From Methylobacteriaceae bacterium (GTDB lineage: Bacteria > Pseudomonadota > Alphaproteobacteria > Rhizobiales > Beijerinckiaceae), in contig JACKJC010000002.1 of the NCBI GenBank assembly GCA_020638195.1, forward strand, positions 372,001-436,000: DNA of 64,000 bases, written 5' to 3'. The translations under genes and the position numbers were made by a program. Positions 32,985 to 42,975 of this stretch are shown piece by piece. The notes under the pieces are model-generated. The model saw only the letters and a list, made by a program, of their open reading frames with translations, was not told the DNA's origin and ran no database searches. The first letter of the stretch is position 1. Each line of letters begins with the position of its first letter.

Positions 32985-33863
32985 ATGACTGCTGAAGCCG
33001 TCATCCAGTCTCTGGCCTCCGGGCTGCTGATGGGTCTGATCTACGGCCTTGTCGCGGCCGGCCTTGCGCTCATCTTCGGGCTTATGGACGTCGTCAATTT
33101 CGCGCACGGCGAATTTCTGATGACGTCCATGTATGCGGCCTTCGGGCTCTACCTCGCCTTCGCGCTCGATCCGCTGGCCTCCGCGCCCTTCGTCGCGGCG
33201 GCCATGTTCGTCTTCGGCGCCGTCGTCTATCTCGGGCTCGTGCGCTTCGCCATGTCGGCGTCGGCGAATGCCGGCATGGTGCAGATATTCGCGACCTTCG
33301 GGCTTGCCATCACCATGCGCGGTTTGGCGCAGCTCCTGTTCACGCCGGACTATCGCTCCATTCCGCATTCGTGGCTCGGTGGCAAGACGCTCAAGGTCGC
33401 GGGCATATTCCTGCCGGCGCCGCAGCTCGCCGGCGCGCTCGTGTCGCTCGCGGCCTTCGGCGCGCTGTGGCTCGTCATCAACAAGACAGATTTCGGTCGC
33501 GCGCTCGAGGCGACGCGTGAGGACGCAGGCGCGGTTGCGCTCGTCGGCATCGACAAGAAGCGCATTTTCGCGCTCGGCTGGGGACTCGGCGGCGCGCTGG
33601 TCGGTCTCGCCGGCGCCGTGCTCGCGACCTTCTTCTACATCTACCCCGACGTCGGCGCCTCGTTCGCGCTTATCGCCTATGTCACCGTCGCGCTCGGCGG
33701 TTTTGGCAGCGTCTTCGGCGCCTTCGCGGCCGGCATTCTTGTCGGCGTGGTGGAGGCCGGCACGGCTTTCATCCTGCCGGCCTCGCTCAAATATCTCGGC
33801 ATCTACGCACTCTATCTGCTGGTTGTTGTGCTCAGGCCGCGCGGACTGTTCGGATCGTTGTGA
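32985..33863 (+). CDS. livH: Branched-chain-type ABC transporter permease (LivH type)
   Basis: A 292-residue membrane protein with about eight spans. It opens with the LASGLLMGLIYGLVAAGLALIFGLMDVVNFAHGEF block, the hallmark of LivH permeases. The cytoplasmic EATREDAGAVALVGIDKKRIFALGWGLGGALVGLAG loop contacts the ATPases. The stop overlaps the next ATG (TGATG), so translation of LivM is coupled. Confidence 0.95.
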   Translation: MTAEAVIQSLASGLLMGLIYGLVAAGLALIFGLMDVVNFAHGEFLMTSMYAAFGLYLAFALDPLASAPFVAAAMFVFGAVVYLGLVRFAMSASANAGMVQIFATFGLAITMRGLAQLLFTPDYRSIPHSWLGGKTLKVAGIFLPAPQLAGALVSLAAFGALWLVINKTDFGRALEATREDAGAVALVGIDKKRIFALGWGLGGALVGLAGAVLATFFYIYPDVGASFALIAYVTVALGGFGSVFGAFAAGILVGVVEAGTAFILPASLKYLGIYALYLLVVVLRPRGLFGSL

Positions 33864-34849
33864 TGGCGGGCTCCTCTCACGACAGCGCGCGGCGCAACAA
33901 TCTGATCCTCGCGATCTGCGTGGCGGCGGCGGTCGCCTGTCTGCCGCTCGTCGTCAAGGACGTCTACATCCAGAACATGCTGGTGCTGACGCTGATGTAT
34001 GCGGCTCTGTCGCAGAGCTGGAACATTCTTTCCGGCTATTGCGGGCAGATATCGCTGGGGCATGCGCTGTACTTTGGCTTGGGCGCCTATGCTACGCTGC
34101 TCCTGTTCACGAAATTCGGCGTGCTGCCCTGGTTCGGCATGATCGCGGGCGGCGTCATCGCGGCGGCGGTCGCGGCCGCCGTCGGCTATCCCTGCTTCCG
34201 GCTCAAGGGCCATTATTTCGTGATCGCGACCATTGTGATTGCGGAAGCCGGCCTGCTGTTGATGCTCAACTGGGATTGGGCCGGCGCGGCCATGGGCATC
34301 GAGGTTCCGGTGCGCGGCGACAGCTGGGCGAAGTTCCAGTTCGCGCGCTCCAAATTGCCGTACTTCTATTTCGCGCTCGGCCTCGCGCTCGTCGCCTGGA
34401 TCGTCACCTGGAAAATCGAGGATTCGCGCTGGGGCTATTGGTGGCGCGCGGTCAAGGACAATGCGGAGGCGGCCGAGAGCCTCGGCGTCGTCGTGTTCCG
34501 CTCCAAGATGGCGGCGGCGGCGGTGTCCGCCTTTCTCACAGCGGTCGGCGGCGGGTTCTACGCGCAATTCGTCTCCTACATCGATCCCGAGAGCGTGATG
34601 AGCTTCCAGTTCTCGCTCTTGATGGCGCTGCCTGCCGTGCTGGGCGGAATCGGCACGCTGTGGGGGCCGGCGGTGGGCGCCGCCATTCTCATTCCGATCA
34701 CGGAAGTCACGCGCTCCTACGCGGGCGGCACGGGCAAAGGGTTCGATCTCATCGTCTACGGGTTGCTGGTGATGGGCATTGCGCTCGGCCGGCCTGAAGG
34801 CATCGTCGGCGCGCCTTTACGCGCGCGCAAGCGGGCGAAAGCAGCATGA
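33863..34849 (+). CDS. livM: Branched-chain-type ABC transporter permease (LivM type)
   Basis: A 328-residue partner permease. Typical LivM segments are ALSQSWNILSGYCGQISLGHALYFGLGAY (residues 44-72) and the coupling loop AVKDNAEAAESLGVVVFRSKMAAAAVSAF. It ends in a basic, Arg/Lys-rich tail. I take the ATG at 33863, which overlaps the LivH stop; the codon before it is a TTG. Its end overlaps the start of the broken ATPase gene at 34846. Confidence 0.95.
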   Translation: MAGSSHDSARRNNLILAICVAAAVACLPLVVKDVYIQNMLVLTLMYAALSQSWNILSGYCGQISLGHALYFGLGAYATLLLFTKFGVLPWFGMIAGGVIAAAVAAAVGYPCFRLKGHYFVIATIVIAEAGLLLMLNWDWAGAAMGIEVPVRGDSWAKFQFARSKLPYFYFALGLALVAWIVTWKIEDSRWGYWWRAVKDNAEAAESLGVVVFRSKMAAAAVSAFLTAVGGGFYAQFVSYIDPESVMSFQFSLLMALPAVLGGIGTLWGPAVGAAILIPITEVTRSYAGGTGKGFDLIVYGLLVMGIALGRPEGIVGAPLRARKRAKAA

Positions 34850-35562
34850 GCGCGCTTCTCGAAGTTCGCGATCTCACGCAGCGCTTCGGCGGGCTCGTCG
34901 CCAATGCTGACGTCTCGATCGACGTGCGCGCCGGCGAAATCCTCCAGGCTGATCGGGCCGAACGGCGCGGGCAAGTCGACGCTGTTCAACGCGATCGCCG
35001 GCGTGCGCAAGCCGACGGAGGGGCGCATCGCGTTTCAGGGTCGCGACGTCACCGATCTCGGCGCGCCGCAGCGCTGCTCGGCATCGCGCGCGGACGTTCC
35101 AGGTGGTGAAGTCCTTCGAGACGATGAGCGTCGTCGAGAATGTGATGGTCGGCGCTTTCGCACGCACCGCTTCCGCGCGGGAGGCGCGCGAGAAGGCGCG
35201 CGGCGTGCTCGAGTTCACCGGCCTCGGCGCGCGCGAGAATGCGATGGCGCAGGAACTGACCCCGCCGGAGAAACGTCGCCTCGAGGTTGCGCGCGCGCTT
35301 GCCACCGAACCGAAACTGCTGCTGCTCGACGAAGCAATGACGGGCCTGACGCCCGCCGAGGCGCGGCAGGGCGTCGAACTGGTGCGGTCGATCCGCGAGC
35401 GGGGCGTCACGGTCGTCATGGTCGAGCATGTCATGGAAATCGTCATGCCGTTGGTCGATCGCGCCATCGTGCTCGATCTCGGACGCGTGATCGCGGAAGG
35501 CAAGCCTGCCGATATCGTCCGCGACGAGAGCGTCATCACTGCCTATCTCGGGGAGCGTCACC

Positions 35563-35579
<17 letters not shown>
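34846..35579 (+). pseudogene. livG: Branched-chain-type ABC transporter ATPase (LivG type), frameshifted
   Basis: The gene starts normally (MSALLEVRDLTQRFGGLVANADVSI, frame 1), shifts near 34948 at a CTCCAGG run to frame 2, where the Walker A LIGPNGAGKSTLFNAIAG reads, and shifts again near 35075-35090 to frame 0. There it continues with RTFQVVKSFETMSVVENVMVG, the signature-like LTPPEKRRLEVARAL and Walker B LLLLDEAMTGL to the stop at 35579. All functional motifs are present across the three frames. So the product would be a normal 245-residue LivG without two small indels. Its end overlaps the livF start. Confidence 0.88.
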
Positions 35580-36267
<688 letters not shown>

Positions 36268-36300
36268 GATCACGCCGTCACCGAGAGCCGCGCGGATTCA

Positions 36301-36380
36301 GCGACGAAGCAATCCATCCCCGCATCCTCGTCCAAATGGGATGGATTGCCGCGTCGGCACTGCGGCCTCCTCGCAATGAC
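36301..36380. repeat. Dispersed palindromic repeat
   Basis: GCGACGAAGCAATCCATCCC at 36301 pairs with GGGATGGATTGCC near 36338, then GGCCTCCTCGCAATGACC at the end. It is the same family as 18491-18576. It lies between livF and pxpA. Confidence 0.8.
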
Positions 36381-36392
36381 CAAATCCGCGCA

Positions 36393-37199
36393 ATGCCCAC
36401 AGTCGATCTCAATTCCGACATTGCCGAGGGTTTCGGCGCCTATACTTGCGGCGACGACGAGGCGATGCTCGGCATCGTCACCTCCTGCAATGTCGCGTGC
36501 GGCTTTCATGCCGGCGATCCCCTGAGATCATGGCGCGCACATTCGCGAGCGAAGGCAAGGAACGCGCATGCGGCGCGCATCCGGGCTTTCCCGACCTCTG
36601 GGGTTTCGACGCCGGCGCGTATTCCGTTCTCGACCGGCGAGATCGAGCGGCTCGTCGCCTATCAGGTCGCGCTGCGCAAAGCGCTGGCGAGCTATGCGGG
36701 GCACGAAGATCGCTTTACGTGAAATGCCACGGCGCGCTCGGCAATCTCTGCGAAGTGGACCGGCCGGCCGCCGAAGCCGTGGGGCGCGCTATCAAGGCTG
36801 TCGATCCGAAACTCGTCTGGCTGACGATCGCGGCCGGCGAACAGGTGCGCGCGGCCGAGACGATCGGCTCACAGGGCGTGGCGGGAATCTTCGCCGATCG
36901 CGGCTATACGGAGGAGGGCCATCTGATTCCGCGTGGGCAGCCCGGCGCGATGATCCTCGATCCCGACGAGGCGGCGGCGCGCATGGTCGAGATGGTGCAG
37001 GAGGGCGCGATCATCACCGCAAGCGGCAAGCGCATTCCGCTGACCGCCATCGGCTCGATCTGCGTGCATGGCGACAGCGCGCATGCGGTGGAAAGCGCGC
37101 GGCGGTTCGGGCGGGGCTGGAGGCGAGGCGTGCGCGTGCAGGCGGGGCTGGTGAGTGGCGGCGCGCACTCGGTTTGGCTCGGCGTTCGCGGCGGGGTGA
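36393..37199 (+). pseudogene. pxpA: 5-oxoprolinase subunit A (LamB/YcsF family), frameshifted
   Basis: MPTVDLNSDIAEGFGAYTCG at the start is the unmistakable LamB/YcsF N-terminus. The frame then shifts at about 36525 (CTGAGATCATGG), about 36615, about 36710 and probably near the end. The pieces IMARTFAS, CGAHPGFPDLWGF, IPFSTGEIERLVAYQVALRKAL, VKCHGALGNLCEVDRPAAEAV and EEGHLIPRGQPGAMI are all good family matches. PxpA works with PxpB and PxpC to cleave 5-oxoproline to glutamate with ATP. Its 3' end is uncertain; I place it at the TGA at 37197-37199, just before the likely pxpB start. Confidence 0.82.
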
Positions 37200-37201
37200 G
37201 G

Positions 37202-37962
37202 ATGGCTGGCGAAACGGGGCCATATCTGCGTACAAGTCTTGACTCGACGCCGGAGCCGGCGAGCGCGCGCTCGTCGTCGAATTCGGCTCGACGGTCGATC
37301 CCGCGATCAACGGGCAGGTGCTGGCGCTCGACGCCGCCTTCGTCGCCGCGCGCATCGAAGGCGTGCGCGAGACGGTGCCGACCTATCGCTCGCTGATGAT
37401 CCATTACGACCCGCTGATCGCTTTCGCGCGACCAAAGCTCGTGGCGCGGATCGCCGATTTCGAGGCGGCGCATCCGGCCGCGCCAGCGTCTCAAGCGCGC
37501 TGGACCTTTCCCTGCTGCTACGATCCGGCGATCGCCGAAGACATCGCGGAACTCGCGGCGCTCGTGAAACTCGATGTCGCGGAGGCGGCGCGCATCCACG
37601 CGTCGGGCGCCTATCGCGCCTACATGTACGGTTTTGCGCCGGGCTATTGCTATCTCGGCGGTCTGCCGCGTGAACTTCGCCGTGTCGCGTCGCGCGACGG
37701 TGCGGCTGCCGACGCCGGAAAACGCCGTTCTCGTCGGCGGCGGCCTGTCGCTGGTCGCGACATTTTCGATGCCGACGGGCTGGTATGTCGCTGGCCGCAC
37801 GCCCGAGCGCATGTTCGCCCCGCATCGCGAACGTCCGTTCCTCGTCGATGTCGGCGACGAATTGCGGTTCGAGGCCATCGACGCCGCAGACATTCGCTGC
37901 GCTCGATGCTCTCGCGCGCACAGCAGGGCGAGACTGTCGCCACGACGCGAGGCGCTGGCATG
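37202..37962 (+). pseudogene. pxpB: 5-oxoprolinase subunit B (KipI family), frameshifted
   Basis: GERALVVEFGSTVDPAINGQ, VRETVPTYRSLMIHYDPL, MYGFAPGYCYLGGLP, TVRLPTPENAVLVGGG and TGWYVAGRTPERMF are the successive conserved blocks of KipI/PxpB. They lie in three frames, with shifts near 37250, near 37670 and twice between 37890 and 37935. The N-terminus may be the ATG at 37202. KipI was first known as a kinase inhibitor in Bacillus, but its general role is the oxoprolinase B subunit. The last codons run in frame into the pxpC ATG at 37960. Confidence 0.82.
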
Positions 37963-39053
37963 AGCGCGGTTCTGCGCATCGTGCAGGCCGGGCCCGGCGT
38001 CACGCTGCAGGATGCCGGCCGCTGGGGTTATCTGCGCTACGGCGTCACGCAGGCCGGTCCGATGGATGCGCTCGCGCATGAATTCGCCAATCGGATGGCG
38101 GGCAATGAGGCAGGCGCGGCGGCAATCGAGATTTCCGTCGGCGGGCTCGATGTCATGGTCGAGGAGGGCGCGCTCGAACTGGCGTCGTCGCGCCGGGTTT
38201 TCGCGTGTCGCGCGATGGCGGCGCGCTGCCGTCGCTGCTCCTCGTGACGCTCGCGCCGGGCGAAAAACTTTCGGTTCGCGCGGGCGAAAACGGCGCGTGG
38301 GCCTATCTCGCGCCGGCCGGGCGCCATCGACGCCGAGCCCGGAACTCAGCTCGCTCTCCATGCATGTGCGCACCGGCGTCGGCGGCGCGGGGATCAAAGC
38401 GGGCGACCGGTTGCACATCGGCGGCGCGCGCGCAAGGACTTGCCGAGCCGCGCGCGCTCGCGGATTTCAGGGAGCCGAGCGATGCGCCGATCCGCATCGT
38501 GCGGGGCCGCAGGACGATTATTTTTCGACGCCGCGAATTTCTCGCGCTTTGTCGATGGGCCGTGGCACGCTGGCGGCGCGCAGCGACCGCATGGCCTATG
38601 CGCTGGAAGGCCCGCGCGCTCTTACGCACGCGAAAGGCTTCAACATCGTCTCCGACGGCATCGCGCTCGGCGCCCATCCAGGTTCCTGGCGACGGCTGGC
38701 CGTTCGTGCAGATGGCGGATCGCGCGCCGACCGGCGGTTATCCGAAGATCGGAACCGTCATCGCCGCCGATCTCGGCCGCCTCGCGCAGATGCGGCCGGG
38801 CGCGCAGCTTTCGTTTCAGGCGGTCACGGTCGATCAGGCGGTCGCGGCCTGGCGGCAGGCCCGCGCCGCCATGGAGGCGGCAGGCCTCGCGCCGGCAGGG
38901 CGCGGGACGCTGACGAGCGAGGCGCGCCTGTCGCGCAATCTCGTCGGCGGCGTCGTCTCGGCGCATGGCGCGCCGAGTAGGCGCAGAGAGATCAGTTGCC
39001 TTAACAAGCTGTTAACCATAGAGCCGGAGACTGGCGGAAAGGATCAACGCTAG
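37960..39053 (+). pseudogene. pxpC: 5-oxoprolinase subunit C (KipA, biotin-dependent carboxyltransferase-like), frameshifted
   Basis: The start MSAVLRIVQAGPGVTLQDAG is the standard KipA/PxpC N-terminus. Blocks then alternate between frames: VSRDGGALPSLLLVTLAPGE, SMHVRTGVGGAGIKAGDRL, PQDDYFSTPRISRAL with ALTHAKGFNIVSDGIALG, and finally VPGDGWPFVQMADRAPTGGYPKIGTVI. At least five shifts lie at about 38200, 38325, 38435, 38510 and 38670. The end is either 38980 or 39053 depending on the frame. Together with PxpA and PxpB it would form the prokaryotic 5-oxoprolinase. Confidence 0.82.
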
Positions 39054-39066
39054 CGCGGGCGCCGCC

Positions 39067-40050
39067 ATGGCCGAACCGGAAGCCGCGAAGACGGCGCACG
39101 ACCAGCAAACCGACGCCGCCGCCGGACCATCGGGCGATGCGGCGCTGAAGGCGATCGCGCATTTGCAGGAGGTCGCCGAATCGCTTGCGGCCGATGCGGC
39201 GAAACTCGCCGCTGACGAACCCGCAAAGAATGAACACGCGAAGGCGGAGGCCGACCCGGACAAGCTGGAGCGGCGCATCTTGCTGCCGGCGCTCTTTGTC
39301 GCGCGCGACGAGTCGAAGCCGCAACCGGAGGCGCGGCCACCGCGAAGCTCTGGCGGGCGAAGGCGCGCGACTATTTCGGCGCAGGTCGTCTGGGCGCAGA
39401 CGGCGGCTGCGGCTTTTGCTGACGATGGCGGTCGCCGGCGGCGCCTATCTCGGCTGATGGATTATCTCGACCGCCAGGAGACGCAGCGGCTCGCGGCCGA
39501 GGACGCTTTGCGCAAATCCCGTGGAAACGCCGGCGGAACGCGAATTGCGCGCCAAGATCGCCAGCCTCACGCATGAACTGCAGACCCCTGCGCGCGGCAG
39601 ATGGCAAAAATCGCCGGCGAGGCGCGCGCCGCGCATACGCAGGCAGCCGCCACCGCGGGAACCGCGCAGACAGTCGCGCGTGTCGAGAAGGTCGGGAAGG
39701 AGCTGTCGACTAAGCTCGACCAGCAGGTCGCGCGCATCGAGCGGCTCGAGCGTCTCGCCGCCGATCCGATCGTCACGAGTTCGATCCCCAAAGGACAGAA
39801 AGGCGCTTCCGTAGCTGCGCAGGCCCCGAAGCGGGGGCTGCGCACGCCGGACCCCTCGATGAAGCCGAACACATTCGTGCTGCGCAGCGTGCGCAATGGC
39901 GTCGCCATGGTGCAGACGAGCCGCGGCATGCTGGAGGTGGCCCCGGGCGATGCAATACCGGGCGTCGGCCGCGTGCGGGCCATCGAAAAGCTGGACGGGC
40001 GCTGGGTGCTCGTGATGCACGACGGCTATATCGACCAGTACGACGACTGA
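39067..40050 (+). pseudogene. Conserved membrane-anchored coiled-coil protein, frameshifted
   Basis: I do not recognise the family by name. The pieces give an acidic, Ala-rich cytoplasmic N-terminus (MAEPEAAKTAHDQQ), one hydrophobic segment near 39415-39455 (LLLTMAVAGGAYLG), a coiled coil (MDYLDRQETQRLAAEDALRKS, then ETPAERELRAKIASLTHELQT and AKIAGEARAAHTQAAA), and a C-terminal domain from 39870 (NTFVLRSVRNGVAMVQTSRGML) reading in one frame to the stop. Frames change about four times between 39320 and 39600. The C-terminal part from 39601 is intact. A periplasmic role is likely from topology alone. Confidence 0.6.
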
Positions 40051-40120
40051 TCCCGCCTCGCGCTTTTGCAGGCGCGCGCTATTTGCTATTGCGACGCAAC
40101 TGTCTTGCGGAGCATGGCCG

Positions 40121-40438
40121 ATGATCGTCGTGGAAGAGCTCAATCTGGATGAAGTGAAGCAGGGGCTGGCCGACGGCTCGATCGCGCTCGTCGACGTGCG
40201 CGAGGACAATGAATGGGCGGCCGGACATATTCCCGGCGCTGTCCACAATCCCCTGTCGCGGCTCGATCTTTCCGCCCTGCCGCGTGACAAGCGCGTGGTC
40301 TTCTACTGCCGCTCCGGCCGGCGCACCTTGCAAGCGCTGGAATTCGCGCAGACGCGCGGCCGTCCCGACGTGAAGGCGCATTTCGGCGGCTCCTGGCTCG
40401 CCTGGACCGCCGCCGGCGAGCCGGTGAAGACGCCCTGA
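40121..40438 (+). CDS. Rhodanese-like domain protein
   Basis: A 105-residue single-domain rhodanese with the active-site loop C63-R-S-G-R-R-T and the conserved VDVREDNEWAAGHIPGAVHNPL block (residues 25-46). It is intact in spite of lying among frameshifted genes. The loop C-R-x-G-x-R is the classical thiosulfate sulfurtransferase/PspE/GlpE type, unlike the CASGGRS loop of the rhodanese at 2032-2421. It is cytoplasmic, with no obvious partner. Confidence 0.92.
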   Translation: MIVVEELNLDEVKQGLADGSIALVDVREDNEWAAGHIPGAVHNPLSRLDLSALPRDKRVVFYCRSGRRTLQALEFAQTRGRPDVKAHFGGSWLAWTAAGEPVKTP

Positions 40439-40478
40439 GCATCGAGGGTCAGGCGGACTTCCGCTCCGTCAGCCCCAC

Positions 40479-41484
40479 TCAGAACCGCCGGCGATCCGAA
40501 CGCCGGAGGACGTCGATCGGAATGGTGCGGCCGATCCTGTCGGCGCCGAGAAGACGCACGATGTCGTCGGCGCCAGCGACCGGCGCGCCGTCGATCGACA
40601 GGATGATGTCGCCCGTCAGCATGCCCGTTTCGCTTGCCGGCCCACCCTGCGCGATCGCCGTGACGACCGCGCTGGTCGCCTGTTCGAGACCCAGCCTGAG
40701 CGCGACGCGACGGGGCAGGGGAGCACGGTGCCCGCGCCGATGCCGAGATAGGCGCGCCGCACGCGGCCGTGGCGGACGATCTCGCCCAGCACGAATTGTG
40801 CGGTATTGGCCGCGACGGCGAAGCAGATGCCCTGCGCGCCCATGATGACGGCGGTGTTGATCCCGATCACCTCGCCTGCGCTCGACACCAGCGGGCCGCC
40901 AGAATTTCCAGGTTGAGCGCGGCGTCGGTCTGATGACATCGTCGATCAACCGCCCGTTTTTCGCGCGCAACGACCGCCCCAACTTGAGACGACGCCCGCC
41001 GTCACCGTGGCGTCAGAAACCGAGCGGATTGCCGATGGCGATTGCGATCTGGCCAGGTTTCAGCGCACGGGAGTCGCCGAGCCTCGCAGCGGGCAGCGTC
41101 TCGTCGGCGTCGATGCGCAGCGAGCGCGAGATCGGTATCGGGATCGTCGCCGAGCACGCGCGCCGAGAACACGCGCCCGTCGAGCGTGGTGACCGATGCG
41201 CGCCTGCCGGCCGAGACCACATGGCTGTTGGTGAGCACGAGGCCGTCGGGCGAGACGATGACGCCCGAGCCGGAACCGGCCGGCTTGCCGTCGTCCCGCG
41301 CCAGATCGATGCGCACGACGCTGGGGCCGACCGTGTCGACGACATCGGAAACGGTGCGCGAATAGGCGTCGAGCAGGGGGGCGTCGCCAGTTTGCGGCGC
41401 GCCGCCGCCCGGATGGGTCTGGCCATCCTCGTCAAGGACGTAGTGGGGAGCAATGTCGAGCATGTCGCAGATATGGGCGGCCAT
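40479..41484 (-). pseudogene. S1C trypsin-like serine protease with PDZ domain (HtrA-like), frameshifted
   Basis: Read in pieces on the minus strand: VSDVVDTVGPSVVRIDL, SGSGVIVSPDGLVLTNSHVV (catalytic His in the NSHVV motif), DPDTDLAL then LRIDADETLPAARLGDSRALKPGQIAIAIGNPLGF (catalytic Asp region), GNSGGPLV with the catalytic Ser, and a PDZ domain near the end (VVTAIAQGGPASETGMLTGDIILSIDG). Shifts lie near 41120, 41005-40985, 40915-40925 and 40730. No signal peptide is visible at the start chosen (41484; 41463 is another option), so it may be cytoplasmic, as in some short HtrA-like proteases. Confidence 0.83.
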
Positions 41485-41572
41485 TGGCCGCTTTGCAAAG
41501 ACTGTTGATCGTCCCGCGCTTTCGTCCGACAATCCTCCACATGCGGGCGGCAGACCCGTCGGAGGAAATCTC

Positions 41573-42781
41573 ATGAAAACGATCAAGGCGGGTCTCGGTC
41601 TCGCGCTCGCGCTTTCGCTGGGCGCCGGCGCGGCGTTTGCGCAGAAGGCCTATGGGCCGGGCGTAACCGACACGGAAATCAAGTTCGGCAACACTATGCC
41701 TTACAGCGGGCCGGCGTCGTCGCTCGGCACGGTCGGCAAGATCATGTCGGCCTATTTCGCGATGATCAACGAGCAGGGCGGCGTCAACGGGCGCAAGCTC
41801 AACATGATCTCGCTCGACGACGGTTTTGCGCCGCCCAAGACAGTGGAAGCCGCCAAGCGCCTCGTCGAGAACGACCAGGTGGCCTTCGTGTACGGCACGA
41901 TGGGCACGGCGCCGTCGTCGGCGATCGCCAAGTATCTCAATGTCAACAAGGTGCCGCAGGTCTTCCTGATCTCGTCGGCGTCCAAGTGGAACGATCCCAA
42001 GAACATGCCCTGGTCGATCGCGCTGCCCTGGGCGCCCAATTATTCGAACGAGGCGAATTTCGACATTGCCTATGCGCTGAAGAAGAATCCCAACGCCAAG
42101 TTCGCCGTGCTCTACCAGAACGACGATTCCGGCAAGGACTACATGAAAGGCGTCAACGAGGCCTTCGCGAAAATGCCTGACCGACTGGTGAAGGCGACGC
42201 CGTTCGAGGTGACCGATCCGACTGTGGACTCGCAGGTCGTCTCGCTCGCCGCCACCAAGGCCGATGTTTTCCTGATCTATTCAGTGACGCCGCGCGCCTG
42301 CGCGCAGGCGATCCGCAAGGCGTGGGAAATCGGTTGGCGGCCCGTGCGCTTCCTGTCGTCGGGCTGCGCGAACGTCGAGACGATCCTGAAGCCCGCCGGC
42401 CTCGACGCGGCCAAGGACATCATCACGCTGGCCTCGATCAAGCCGCTCGATCCCGCCGCGAAGGACCCGGAACTCGACGCCTATGTTGACTTCATCAAGA
42501 AGCGCGTACCGGGCGTCGACCCCAACTATTCCTCGGGCGAATACGCCTATTACAGCGCCGCGACGCTTGTCGCGCTGCTGAAACAGTGCGGCGACAATCT
42601 CACGCGCGAGAACATCATGAAGCAGGCGCATAATCTCAAGGGCCTGAAGGCGCCGCTGCTGTTGCCGGGCATTACGCTCAACACGACGCCCGACGATGTC
42701 ACGCCGCTGCGCGACGGCTATCTGATGCAGTTCAACGGCGAGAAATTCGTCGTGATCAGCGATCTCATGAAGGGGAAGTGA
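41573..42781 (+). CDS. Orphan branched-chain-type ABC substrate-binding protein
   Basis: A 402-residue periplasmic binding protein. The signal peptide is residues 1-23 (ending AAFA) and the mature part begins QKAYGPGVTDTEIKFGNTMPYSGPASSLG, the HAAT/Leu-binding type. The start has GGAGG upstream. No permease or ATPase follows, so it may use the transporter at 33-36 kb or one elsewhere. Related binding proteins in Rhizobiales often come as many orphan copies. It diverges from the broken protease gene. Confidence 0.92.
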   Translation: MKTIKAGLGLALALSLGAGAAFAQKAYGPGVTDTEIKFGNTMPYSGPASSLGTVGKIMSAYFAMINEQGGVNGRKLNMISLDDGFAPPKTVEAAKRLVENDQVAFVYGTMGTAPSSAIAKYLNVNKVPQVFLISSASKWNDPKNMPWSIALPWAPNYSNEANFDIAYALKKNPNAKFAVLYQNDDSGKDYMKGVNEAFAKMPDRLVKATPFEVTDPTVDSQVVSLAATKADVFLIYSVTPRACAQAIRKAWEIGWRPVRFLSSGCANVETILKPAGLDAAKDIITLASIKPLDPAAKDPELDAYVDFIKKRVPGVDPNYSSGEYAYYSAATLVALLKQCGDNLTRENIMKQAHNLKGLKAPLLLPGITLNTTPDDVTPLRDGYLMQFNGEKFVVISDLMKGK

Positions 42782-42801
42782 GCTTCTCCGCTCACGCGAC
42801 C

Positions 42802-42926
42802 GTCATGCCCGTGCAAATCCGTGCGAAGTCGGCGATAGCCGACTTCGTAGCGCGGGCATCCAGCGGCCGCAGCGGTATTTCTGCGGCCTGCGTCTGGATC
42901 CCCGCTTTCGCGGGGATGACACGCGC
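42802..42926. repeat. Intergenic palindromic repeat
   Basis: GAAGTCGGC-GATA-GCCGACTTC lies near 42826-42848, followed by GCGGCCGCAG...CTGCGGCCTGCG and GATCCCCGC-TTTC-GCGGGGAT. The element begins with GTCATGCCCG and ends with GGGGATGACA, so its outer ends are also inverse to each other. It is typical of alphaproteobacterial intergenic repeat families. Confidence 0.75.
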
Positions 42927-42975
42927 ATAGACTGAACTAGATTGCCCATCACGTTCTGCATTCGGAGCACAGGCG

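Noticed and set aside
34940..35100. Programmed frameshifting in livG.
   Set aside because: There is no slippery heptamer, and shifts of both directions recur in unrelated neighbours, which points to a common technical or decay cause.
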